Assembly (NCBI RefSeq): GCF_021405525.1
Contig: NZ_JAGQAG010000004.1
Coordinates: forward strand, 62,001-126,000
DNA: 64,000 bases
Direction: 5' to 3'
Source: Ruegeria pomeroyi
Lineage (GTDB): Bacteria > Pseudomonadota > Alphaproteobacteria > Rhodobacterales > Rhodobacteraceae
Under the pieces are notes generated by a model. That model saw nothing but the letters and a program-made list of their open reading frames with translations, made no database searches and was not told the DNA's origin. Positions 28,118-35,927 of the stretch are shown piece after piece. The translations under genes and the position numbers were made by a program. The stretch's first letter is position 1. Each line of letters starts with the position of its first letter.

Positions 28118-29544
28118 GCTACGCCCTATATGTCGGGAGGAACCATAGCCGCACAGGTCATGCTTGGCTCGGCGGATACGGTGACGAACCCTCGTCGCAC
28201 TGGCTCGAGATCGTGCCCGCGACCGATCATGCTCTGGGCAGCATGATCGAGGTCGGCGTCGGGCCCGAGGCGCATATGCCTGGGCGCCGGATTTCCGTGC
28301 CGCAGGCCGCGCATACGCTGCGTCACATGCGGGTCAGCTATTCCTACTACCTCGGTGTGCCAGCGCCGATCACAAACGGCGGTTTGAACGAGGCAGGCGT
28401 CGCTGTGCGGGATGTCTGGTCAACTTCGCGCCGCGACCTCATAGAGATGACGCCGAAGGACCAGCAAGGGCTCAACTATAGCGATCTGGCCCGCGTGGTT
28501 CTTGAACGCGCGACCAGTGCACGTGGCGCGGTTGAGCTGTGTGCCGATCTGATCGCAGAGCACGGTGAAGCAACTTATGGCGGCAATTCCCACATTTTCG
28601 CGGATGCAGACGAAGCCTGGGTGATGATCCAGTTCGCGGGTGGGCAGGGGCTATGGGTGGCCGAGCGCCTTGGTCCAGACAGCATCCGTGCCTCCCGCCC
28701 CGGCTATGTGATGGAGGTGCCGGTCGACGACCCTGCGCATCCGGACTTCCTGTGGTCACCCAACCTTGTCAGCTTTGCTCGTGCGCAAGGCTGGTATGAT
28801 GGTGGCCCGTTCAACGTCAATGCCATTTACGGCGATGATAAGGGACGCTGGGACGGCATCGCCTGGATCGAGGCCGAGATGCAGACCCGCGCAGCGCGGC
28901 CAGAGAAGATCGGGCTCGAGGACATGATCTGGGCCATCCGTACCGAGAAGCTGACCGGGGACACCGCCGGTTATGGCCAGGTGGTTCCCTTGACCTCTTC
29001 CGCCGATCCAGCTCTGGCCGTGATGTGGCACGCGGCATGCGGTGCGCTGGCCGCGCCGTTTTCGCCGGTCTTTCTGGGGCAGGAGGTGATCCCGCCGGAA
29101 TACAGTGCTCACCGTTACCTGACGACCGGCGAATCCCATCGGTTTCAGGATATTCGCAAGGCGGTGAGTGGTGGGATTGATACGATTTCACTGGTGCCGC
29201 AGTTGCACGAGACCTCCGTCGGGGCCTTTCAGGACAGCAAGCGCCTGATGTATCTGATGCAACTCCTTGGAGATGCCACTCTTGCGCCCGTGCACGAAGC
29301 TTTCGGTAGGCATGAAGCGCGTGTGTCAGATCTGTTGCAGGCTCATCTGCATGTAGCGGAGGAGGCCATTCGCGCGGGGCTATACGCGGAGGCGATTGCG
29401 GTTCTGTCGGCATTTTCCAACAGTGAACTGATGTCCGCGCTGTCCCTGACGCGCAACCTTGCCACGGGTCTTTCGGTTCAGGCGACGGTTGCAACGCCGT
29501 CAGATGCGCAGGGCTCTCCCATAGGGTTCAACCAAATCTGGTAG
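28114..29544 (+). CDS. C69-like Ntn hydrolase with Ser2 at the nucleophile position
   Basis: This 476-residue protein resembles peptidase family C69 (PepD-type dipeptidases). It shows the VG-R/K step after the N-terminus, a GGLNEAGVAVRDVWSTSR segment, YGGNSHIFADADEAWVMIQFAGGQGLWVAERL and a C-terminal helical region. In C69 enzymes the mature N-terminus is Cys (CTTxxVG). Here the aligned start is M-S-Y-A-L-Y-V-G, so Met removal would expose Ser2. It may be a Ser-dependent N-terminal nucleophile hydrolase. It ends the ABC/amidohydrolase operon. Confidence 0.7.
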   Translation: MSYALYVGRNHSRTGHAWLGGYGDEPSSHWLEIVPATDHALGSMIEVGVGPEAHMPGRRISVPQAAHTLRHMRVSYSYYLGVPAPITNGGLNEAGVAVRDVWSTSRRDLIEMTPKDQQGLNYSDLARVVLERATSARGAVELCADLIAEHGEATYGGNSHIFADADEAWVMIQFAGGQGLWVAERLGPDSIRASRPGYVMEVPVDDPAHPDFLWSPNLVSFARAQGWYDGGPFNVNAIYGDDKGRWDGIAWIEAEMQTRAARPEKIGLEDMIWAIRTEKLTGDTAGYGQVVPLTSSADPALAVMWHAACGALAAPFSPVFLGQEVIPPEYSAHRYLTTGESHRFQDIRKAVSGGIDTISLVPQLHETSVGAFQDSKRLMYLMQLLGDATLAPVHEAFGRHEARVSDLLQAHLHVAEEAIRAGLYAEAIAVLSAFSNSELMSALSLTRNLATGLSVQATVATPSDAQGSPIGFNQIW

Positions 29545-29792
29545 CCCACAACCGTTGCGTCGTGGTTGGGCCTCCTACACGCAGCGCCAAACGTGATCTC
29601 GTAATACCTCGACGTGAAAAACTCGTGGCAGGTCTGAGCGAGCGAAAGAATGGTTCATTCGGCGTCACTCAAAGGCTAAGATCATCACGTCGAGCGATCC
29701 AAATGGATGACCAATGAGCAAGGCGAGCGAGAGAGGTGGTTCGGTTTGTTTGAACAGGTTCCTGGCGTTCTGTAGGTGTTTTTCCGCCTGGG
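29545..29792. other. intergenic region and left end of decayed IS3 element
   Basis: About 250 bp follow the operon. The right part presumably includes the downstream end of the IS3-type element, but I could not find convincing terminal inverted repeats. No other gene is visible. Confidence 0.4.
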
Positions 29793-30675
29793 TTACGCCG
29801 CTGCCGCATCACGTATTGGCTTGTTGAAGTAGGCCTGATCGGGGGTTCTCCCGTCAAGCGATGAGTGCGGTCGACGGCTGTTGTAGAAGCCCAGGTATCG
29901 GCCGATCCCGACCCGGGCTTCGGCCACGCTGGCATAGGCCCGCAGGTAGACTTCCTCGTATTTGATAGTCCGCCGCAGACGCTCGACGAAGACGTTGTCG
30001 CGCCAAGCTCCCTTGCCATCCATGCTGATCTTGATTTTGCGGGCGGCCAGCACCTTGATGAAGCCGGTGGACGTGAACTGGCTGCCCTGATCCGTGTTGA
30101 AGAGCTCGGGTGCGCCGTGTCGCGCCAGTGCTTCCTCGACAGCCTCAATGCAAAAATCCGCCTCCAGCGTGATCGACACCCGCCATGCCAGGACACGCCG
30201 TGTGAACCAGTCCAGCACGGCGGCCAGACAGATGTACCCGCGGGCGATGCAGTGCCCGGCATGCGAATGCGTAGCATTCTGCCGAGAGGGGGATGTAGGT
30301 GATATCCATCGCCCAGACCTGGTTGGGGCGGGTGATGGGCAGCTTTCTCAGAAGATAGGGGTAGATCTTGTGCCCCGGCGCCGGTTTCGAGGTGTTGGGC
30401 TTGCGATAGAGCGCCTCGATACCCACCCGCTTCATCAGGGTCGCGACATGCAGGCGCCCGACCTTGAACCCTTCCTGGACCAGCAGCCCCTGCAACATCC
30501 GGCTGCCCGCGAACGGGAATTCCATGTGCAGCTTGTCGATCCGGTGCATCAGCTTCAGGTTCGTGTCCGAGACCGGGCGGGGCTTGTAATACACGCTGCC
30601 CCGGCTGATCCCAAGTACGGTGGCCTGGCGACTGACGCTCAGCTTCGCGGTGGGATCGATCGTTTTCTTGCGCTC
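29793..30675 (-). pseudogene. IS3-family transposase OrfB, frameshifted
   Basis: The frame starts with SVSRQATVLGISRGSVYYKPRPVSD, continues through MHRIDKLHMEFPFAGSRMLQGLL, RPNQVWAMDITYIP, then changes frame to ICLAAVLDWFTRRVLAWRVS, LFNTDQGSQFT and FYNSRRPHSSLDGRTPDQAYF. This is the rve/DDE integrase core of an IS3-family OrfB, with the Asp residues of DITYI and NTDQGSQF and the downstream Glu region (FVERLRRTIKYEEVY). A 40-bp insertion between the first catalytic block and ICLAAV breaks the frame, so the gene is inactive. Confidence 0.85.
30249..30288. repeat. 40-bp palindromic insertion inside the transposase gene
   Basis: Comparing the two reading frames, 40 bases sit where the transposase should read directly from ITYIP into IARGYICL. 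Most of this segment forms a hairpin: CGGCA (30257-30261) and GAATGC (30265-30270) pair with GCATTC (30274-30279) and TGCCG (30280-30284). It may be a tiny mobile palindrome or a repair scar. The expected uninterrupted sequence comes from knowledge of the family, not an alignment. Confidence 0.5.
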
Positions 30676-30796
30676 GGCAACAGACCCGCCTTGCCGAGCG
30701 CGCCGGACAAAAAATCATTCTCCAGCGTCAGCTCTCCGATCTTCGCGTGCAGCGTCTTCACGTCGATGGTCGTTTCCGGATCGCTCTTCGGCGCCT
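30660..30796 (-). pseudogene. IS3-family OrfA fragment
   Basis: The minus strand reads APKSDPETTIDVKTLHAKIGELTLENDFL followed by SGALGKAGLL. This is the C-terminal leucine-zipper end of an IS3 OrfA. The helix-turn-helix half is missing, and the sequence joins directly to an HsdR fragment, so the element has lost its upstream end. Confidence 0.75.
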
Positions 30797-30976
30797 CTCC
30801 ACCACGTTGGTTTGAAGGCGGCTCTTGATTTCGCCGTTAAGAAGTTTCTTCAAGGCTTCCAGTGCCAGGTTCTTGCGTTCCATCCCTTGCAGCTCTGCAA
30901 GAAAATCGTCGGACAAGATGGAAATGTCCGGGCTTTCGATACCGGCAGCGCGCAATACATCGATAATCTCAGGCGG
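30797..30976 (-). pseudogene. HsdR C-terminal fragment (type I restriction subunit)
   Basis: About 60 residues (PPEIIDVLRAAGIESPDISILSDDFLAELQGM, then KNLALEALKKLLNGEIKSR and LQTNVVE) match the C-terminal region of type I restriction R subunits. The helicase and nuclease parts are absent. The fragment is fused upstream to the end of the Mrr-like frame and cut downstream by IS3 sequence. It is a relic. Confidence 0.75.
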
Positions 30977-31292
30977 GATCGTTCGGCTCGAAACGATAGC
31001 CTTCCGCGACGATACCGTGATGCAGAAGCTCGGTGTTGTTGTCCGGGGTGATGACAATGTCGCCCGGCTGAATTTCGAGAAGGAAGCGGGCGATCTGGCC
31101 GACTTGCTGGCCGATCACGATGTTGCTGGTGTCCTGCGGATAGGCCTCGCGGTAGAAAAGATGGATGTCATCGCGGCTTTTGCAGTCTGCCAGGCTCTTG
31201 TCCTCGATCCAGCCAATCGCGGTATAGCCGCCCTTGAGGAACGCCTGCGCGTATTTCCCGAACTCGGCGCGGACACACCACACGTTAATCAT
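30969..31292 (-). pseudogene. Mrr-like restriction endonuclease, N-terminal domain only
   Basis: From the ATG at 31292, 107 residues read MINVWCVRAEFGKYAQAFLKGG, then YTAIGWIEDKSL, IHLFYREAYPQ, NIVIGQQVGQIARFLLEIQPGDIVIT and LLHHGIVAEGYRF. This resembles the N-terminal PUA/EVE-like modified-base-reading domain found ahead of Mrr-type nuclease domains (COG4127 type). The nuclease domain is missing because the frame runs into HsdR sequence and stops. Confidence 0.6.
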
Positions 31293-31458
31293 CAAGCCTG
31301 CCCTCCGATTGCGGTTCAGCAAGCCCGTGCTGGGTGCGATACTCCTTGGCGTAGAAATCAACGATGGCGTTCACGGCTGCATCACGCCGCGACTCTGGGA
31401 AGCCAAGCGCATTCATCAAGCGGCGGATGCGAACCGTGACTTCCTTCTGTCCGCTCAC
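31285..31458 (-). pseudogene. unrecognised C-terminal gene fragment
   Basis: The frame upstream of the Mrr-like gene encodes about 57 residues (including [20 protein letters not shown] and VNAIVDFYAKEYRTQHGL) and its stop overlaps the Mrr-like start. It has no start of its own and is entered by frameshift from HsdM sequence. I do not recognise the family. It looks like the tail of a gene that once preceded the Mrr-like gene. Confidence 0.4.
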
Positions 31459-31792
31459 ATGGACCGGCCATCACGCCCATCTTGCGCGCGTCGATGAACA
31501 GAAACTCGCCGCGCCGGTCCCTATGCCCATTGGCGCTTTTGTCCTTGGCCAGAAACCAAAGGCAGGCGGGGATTTGGGTTGAATAGAACAGCTGGCCGGG
31601 CAGGGCGACCATGCAATCGACCGCGTCCCCAACCCACAGGCCGTTCGCCGTGATCAGCGACAAGGTCGCCCACAGGAACATACCTTTGAACAGGTAGTAC
31701 AGCGGTCCGAACAGCAGGCACCACAGCCGGTGCCAGTTCCCGAGAATAACCTTACTCTCTCCGTTGAAACTCCACTTCGCGCTGATGGCCAT
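31382..31792 (-). pseudogene. chimeric relic: small membrane protein N-terminus fused to HsdM fragment
   Basis: The ATG at 31792 has a good GGAGGA site. Residues 1 to about 54 form a hydrophobic protein resembling DUF2628-type membrane proteins ([20 protein letters not shown]). Residues of about 55-107 ([28 protein letters not shown], then [12 protein letters not shown]) match the C-terminal half of type I methyltransferase HsdM. The remaining frame is out-of-phase. This records a deletion joining two unrelated genes. Confidence 0.7.
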
Positions 31793-32085
31793 TTTAATAT
31801 TCCTCCGTGGAAAGTTGGTTGATGAAATCTCGATAAGAAAGTCGAGGAGTCCGGTCAGGTGAAACCCTGCTGGGCAGCGCAGAGGTCGCAGGAGTGGCCA
31901 AAGACAGGTTTTGCCAGACCTAAGCGGCCGAGATGACAGGACAGCTTCTCAGCGGGCCACACAGCGCCCCTGGCTGAATTTCGCAGGGTGTGCTCGGAAA
32001 ATGTCGAAACTGGCGCTGCTGGCGCATTGCAACGCGGCCACGCGCGCCCTTCGCTCTCGATCCTTGGGGTTAGTTGCAGGTAGCG
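31793..32085. other. intergenic region, no gene recognised
   Basis: About 290 bp lie between the relic and the GIY-YIG gene. Only short frames of unusual composition occur (for example 31911-32111, plus), without a ribosome-binding site or family. It includes the promoter for the 31792 gene. I see no repeat or RNA structure of note. Confidence 0.4.
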
Positions 32086-32661
32086 TCAGTCGCGCCCCAG
32101 CGCCTTCCTGAACGCGCTCAATGTGGATTTGAAGGGATGGCCTGACATGCTCAGGTTCAGAGGCAAAGGTGGGCCGTTTCTGACCAACGCTTCCTCTAGC
32201 TGCCAAGGGGCGTCATGGTGGACCACAGAAATTCCGGCATGGTCTTCGATCCAGTCGGTTAGGTTTTCCTCATGATCTTTGGCCATACGCACCCGATCAC
32301 CGGCATCCCTGTAGAACTCGAATCCCAGTTGATCCTTCAGTAGCGCAGCGAGTGATTGACGAAGAGTTGAGGATCGGACTGAGCCACGTAGGTGGTTGCG
32401 CCAAAGACGCTTTCTGACAGGCGTAGCTGAACCCGACTTTGCCGGTCGGTCCTTCGGGGGCGCTATGCCGATATAGAGCAAGTGCTTGCCGTCAAATTCA
32501 CAGCAGCCGCCTCTGGGAACTTCAGGAAGCGTGTCATCGAACCACCAGCCGTACAGCCCATGCGTGACTTCATGTTCTTCAATGTGGGTCAATATGTCGG
32601 CTGGCCGAACGAGCTTGGCCGGTTCCAAAACCTGTTTGGCTGCTATCTGGTCGGCTTCCAT
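32086..32661 (-). CDS. GIY-YIG-type nuclease-like protein
   Basis: From the ATG at 32661, 191 residues contain the GIY half as HGLYGWWFDD and the YIG half as KHLLYIGIAP. RKRLWRNHLRGS with a catalytic-type Arg, STLRQSLAALL and a conserved C-terminal MSGHPFKSTLSAFRKAL follow. This matches a stand-alone GIY-YIG subfamily common in bacterial islands. The ATG ten codons upstream (32691) has no ribosome-binding site. It appears intact, unlike its neighbours, and its role is unknown. Confidence 0.7.
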   Translation of the reverse strand: MEADQIAAKQVLEPAKLVRPADILTHIEEHEVTHGLYGWWFDDTLPEVPRGGCCEFDGKHLLYIGIAPPKDRPAKSGSATPVRKRLWRNHLRGSVRSSTLRQSLAALLKDQLGFEFYRDAGDRVRMAKDHEENLTDWIEDHAGISVVHHDAPWQLEEALVRNGPPLPLNLSMSGHPFKSTLSAFRKALGRD

Positions 32662-32972
32662 GCCCACCCCAATCTGCGAGCGCCCTCGCATTGACTGGTG
32701 ATCGGGGTGTTGGAAATCCGCACGTACACGGACCCTGTGCCTTTAGCCGGGGCCTGTTGTATAACACAGGCACCCCGACCATAGGGTCAAGGTTTCAGCC
32801 GATTGCTCGGCCTAGTACGTGAGGGGTTTCCACGCCCCAACATGGCCGCGTCTGCCATGTCGAGATCAGTGGTAGCAGCAATGCAAGAAAAGCTAAAGAC
32901 GTTCTGGGGTTATCCCTGACAGCGGCGACATGGGAGTCTTATCGATCTGCATCAGTAACCAAGGAGATCGAC

Positions 32973-33173
32973 ATGCCCGACATCATCACGCTGAAGGCCC
33001 TTTGCGAAGAACTGAAGATTGACCCGCGCGAAGCACGCGAACGCCTGCGCGCTGCCGTCACCGACGCCAAGGCGAACCCTGAACTGGCCAAGGCGAGGAA
33101 GCCGCGCACCCCGTGGCAATGGGTGAAGGGGTCAGCCGCGGAGAAGGAGGCGAGAAAGGCCTTAGAGGTATGA
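32973..33173 (+). CDS. small conserved hypothetical protein
   Basis: This 66-residue protein has a clear AAGGAG site before the ATG at 32973. It is highly charged and helical (LKALCEELKIDPREARERLRAA, then RKPRTPWQWVKGSAAEKEARKAL). Similar short proteins occur widely in Rhodobacterales, to my recollection, but without a known function. It is the only plus-strand gene in this island segment. Confidence 0.65.
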   Translation: MPDIITLKALCEELKIDPREARERLRAAVTDAKANPELAKARKPRTPWQWVKGSAAEKEARKALEV

Positions 33174-33268
33174 TGCGCCTCAGAGCATTCTTTGCTGTGA
33201 GTGCGTGATACGGAAGTCCGCTTTAACGAGTGAGCAGTTCTAGTATGATTGGATTAGTCAGGCAGGGC

Positions 33269-34083
33269 CTACTTTAGCTTCAAAACAGGCAACGCCCGAG
33301 GAGCTTGACCTCCATCGTAGCAGGAAAACACGACGCTGTCGTTGACTTTGGGTAGTTCGCCAAAGACGCTGTCTTTATGAAAAAAGACATCATCACCTGT
33401 GGTGCGAATATAGCCATAGGCGTCATACAGGTAGCTCTTGACCGAACCGAGCTTTCGATCTGAGACCGTGTAGCATAGCGTGTCACACATCTCTACAAGT
33501 TGGTCGGCTGTCGGCCGGTCTTCTGGATTGGACTGCAGGCACCGGCCAGCAAGCTCAATGATTTCCTCTGCGAGAGGCCTAAACTGCGATTTTGATGTAA
33601 CAAATTTGGGTGTGCTGATAGGAGAGTTCTTGGTGATATTGCCCACCGCCCGAAGGCCTGAGCCATAAGGATAATCACCGTAAAGAATGTGTAAGGCAAT
33701 CGCACCAATTGACCAAACATCCGCTGGAAGGCCAACAGTCTCTGGCGCATCGATTGCTTCAGGTGCCATATATGGAATTGCGCCTAGGGCGGTCGCCGAC
33801 GCCGAAAGTGGGGCGTCGCCTCCCTCAGCAGCTTCATCCAACTCTGCTTTGGCCATTTTTGCGATGCCGAAATCAGTTACTTTCAATTCTGTAACATTGT
33901 AGCCACCTACGACCATAATATTTGTCGGTTTGAGATCACGGTGGACCACATCATTGTGGTGCGCAGCAGCTACGCCTTTCGCTAAGTGCCGAAAAATCTT
34001 CGCGGCAAGGTAAGGGTCAACATAGTCTGTTCTGGTAAGCAGTGCTGCTTCTGGGTCTTGCCCTTCGATCAATTCTTCTACTA
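33269..34083 (-). pseudogene. Ser/Thr protein kinase with C-terminal cold-shock-like domain, N-lobe lost
   Basis: The frame begins in the kinase hinge (LVEELIEGQDPEAAL) at the IS boundary and has an intact C-lobe. This includes HRDLKPTN (catalytic loop), VTDFGIAKMA (Mg-binding), an APE motif (MAPEAIDAPE) and ADVWSIGAIALHILYG. The glycine loop and VAIK Lys are missing. After the kinase, the last 55 or so residues (YGYIRTTGDDVFFHKDSVF, then VNDSVVFSCYDGGQAPRAL) look like a cold-shock/OB fold. The lost N-lobe and IS junction make it non-functional. Confidence 0.8.
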
Positions 34084-34934
34084 GGACATGTTGACAAAAG
34101 GGATTCACAGGGCGCGCTGATCGTTATTCAAGCTGGTATCTGCGATGGAGACCAGCTTGGCACGAGACCTGATGTCGGACGAGGAATGGGCGTTCTTTGA
34201 GCGTTTCATCCGGACAGTCCGCGCCCCGAACGGGCGCAAACCTTCCAACCACCGCCTTGTTCTTGATGGGATTTTCTGGATCGCGCGCACAGGCTCTCCC
34301 CGGCGCGATCTGCCGGAAGAGTTCGGCAAGTGGTCAAGCGTCTACCGCCAGTTCCGGCGTTGGACGCTGGCGGGGCTCTGGGAGCAGATCATGGACGCCC
34401 TGAACGAAAGCGGCGTGGTCCCGCACGCACTGCAAATGATCGACAGCACCGTGGTTCGCGCCCATCATCAGGCAGCGGGCGCAAAAGGGGGACTCCGCGA
34501 CAGGGTTTTGGCCGTTCGCGTGGCGGCTTCTCGACCAAGATCCATCTCCTCGTCAATGCAGCAGGGCTGCCCATGAGGACCGAGATCACAGCGGGGCAAA
34601 CCTCCGACTATCTCGGCTTCGATCTGGTCATGGTCGACAATTTGCCGACACCAAGTGTTCTGCTGGCCGACCGAGGCTATGACGCTGACAGCATTCGGGA
34701 AACCATGGACAAACGGGATGTCCTACCGGTCATTCCGATGCGCAAGTCGCGCAAAAAGCGCGTTGGCGTGGACCGATCACTATACCGGCTGCGCAACCTG
34801 GTCGAACGGTGCTTCAACAAGCTGAAGAACGCCCGCCGCGTCGCCACCCGCTACGACAAGACTGCGGAGAGCTTCCTCGGCTTCATCGACATCACGTCAA
34901 TACGCCTTTGGGTGCGCCATTTGTCAACATGACC
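34084..34934 (+). mobile_element. IS5-family (IS427-type) insertion sequence
   Basis: This 851-bp element has imperfect terminal inverted repeats: left GG-A-CATGTTGACAAA, right complement GG-T-CATGTTGACAAA. TA flanks each end (34082-34083 and 34935-34936), consistent with a 2-bp target duplication. It carries one transposase split over two frames. It sits exactly between the truncated PP2C and kinase genes. Confidence 0.85.
34145..34932 (+). CDS. IS427-type transposase (two frames, programmed frameshift)
   Basis: The first frame (143 codons from 34145) holds the DUF4096-type N-terminal part (LMSDEEWAFFERFI, then NHRLVLDGIFWIARTGSPRRDLP) and the first catalytic Asp in MIDSTVVRAHHQAAGAKGG. The second, in the -1 frame to 34932, holds GFGRSRGGFSTKIHLLVNAAG, LADRGYDAD with the second Asp, and RNLVERCFNKLKN with the Glu. 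The frames meet at AAAAGGGGG (34483-34491), a plausible slippery site. Fusion restores a normal DDE transposase, so the element may be active. Confidence 0.85.
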
Positions 34935-35321
34935 TAACGTCGAACCACCCCTTCCGAGATAATCGCGATAAACAGCTTCATTGGCAAAATGTGCCGCCTG
35001 CTTCAATTGTGCTAACGGTGACGAAAAGCCAACTTGAGACAGGACGCTGATTTCAGACGTAAATGCCGCAATTGCAAGGGCTGCACACGCTGCGCCATCA
35101 TCCATCCCACCAATACCATCGGCAACAACAGCTACAGCGTATTCGCGTCCTCGAGCGTCAAATCCCTTGAAGGCAATCGCTTTGTCTTGGTTGTCGCTGC
35201 GAACGTTCCCTATCTCGCTCGCGATTGCTCCGTGTAAAGAAGCAACCTTGCGAACACCAGAAGAGCCTGTCTCGCGACGCAACCAGTTGTATAGCTTTCT
35301 CTGTATGAAACTGCTTTCCAT
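34935..35321 (-). pseudogene. PP2C-family protein phosphatase, N-terminal part
   Basis: From the ATG at 35321 the frame encodes about 128 residues. They include the PP2C motifs VRSDNQDKAIAF and VAVVADGIGGMDDGAA (metal-binding Asp residues), then AHFANEAVYRDYLGRGGSTL. The conserved GG-T-T-L block is reached exactly where the IS begins, and the rest of the catalytic domain is missing. Removing the IS in silico joins this frame in phase to the kinase fragment. It probably once opposed the neighbouring kinase. Confidence 0.8.
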
Positions 35322-35579
35322 GAATACCGATTTTTGGTGGCCACTCGCCTAGCGTATCTTCCTTCGTGAAACATAGCGTTAGCTGTAGGGAGGAGGCAAT
35401 CTCTGACTGTGATTTTCAGTGTGTTCCTAAGTTCTGCCCACCTTTGGAAGTCGTCATCCCACCGACGTCGCACGTATCAGCACTCGTTTCGAACAGTTGG
35501 CACCCACGCGACACCCAGTTCGGAATGCTTTCAGAGCAAAATCGCGGCGCAAAAGGTAACACGCTGATATTGTTTGATA
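35322..35579. other. intergenic region before attL
   Basis: About 260 bp upstream of the PP2C fragment and left of the integrated element. It should hold the phosphatase promoter. No gene, repeat or RNA structure is evident. Confidence 0.4.
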
Positions 35580-35630
35580 AAATGGTGCCCGGGGGCGGAA
35601 TCGAACCACCGACACGAGGATTTTCAATCC
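35580..35630. repeat. attL, 51-bp direct repeat
   Basis: Identical over 51 bp to 45498-45548. Within it, 35583-35630 copies the 3' part of tRNA-Phe (from the CCA to the anticodon region), on the minus strand. It lacks the 5' half and is not a functional tRNA. Confidence 0.92.
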
Positions 35631-35735
35631 CTCGCTATTCTCGAAAAAACAGGTACTTGTAAGGTTGAGGCACGTCAAACCGGAGACGGAGCGTCAAGCA
35701 CTTACGCAGCGATTGTCAAACCCGATCACAGGCGC

Positions 35736-35927
35736 ATGTCGAGAATGTTGGGCTGCGCTTTGGTTTTCGCCGATGTAGATGGTTGGACGGCCTTCACGCA
35801 CGCATCTACCGCCTTTCTGACGGCTTCAGAGAGGCAGGAGCTGGCAGTAGCCGCCCTCAAGGCAATACCACCAGACGATCAAATTACGTTGTTCAGTCAC
35901 TTCTTGAACGCGGAGGTGGCGGCATGA
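35736..35927 (+). CDS. small hypothetical protein at start of head operon
   Basis: From the ATG at 35736 there are 63 codons (core LVFADVDGWTAFTHASTAFLTASERQELAVAALKAIP). A longer frame starts inside attL but translates tRNA sequence. Its stop overlaps the connector start (ATGA), supporting real translation. I do not recognise it. A small-terminase function cannot be excluded but has no support. Confidence 0.45.
   Translation: MSRMLGCALVFADVDGWTAFTHASTAFLTASERQELAVAALKAIPPDDQITLFSHFLNAEVAA

Noticed and set aside
29669-30718. 349-codon frame over the IS3 region
   Set aside because: The recognisable transposase motifs lie in the two other frames (30145-30594 and 29793-30218). This one reads as arginine/serine-rich nonsense.
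30797-31792. Functional type I restriction-modification system
   Set aside because: Only C-terminal pieces of HsdM and HsdR remain, there is no hsdS, and frames are broken.
33480-33902. Short plus-strand frames over the kinase gene
   Set aside because: They are antisense to conserved kinase motifs and have no ribosome-binding site.
35583-35630. A second tRNA-Phe gene
   Set aside because: Only the 3' portion matches. The D-arm and 5' acceptor strand are absent, so it is the duplicated att core.
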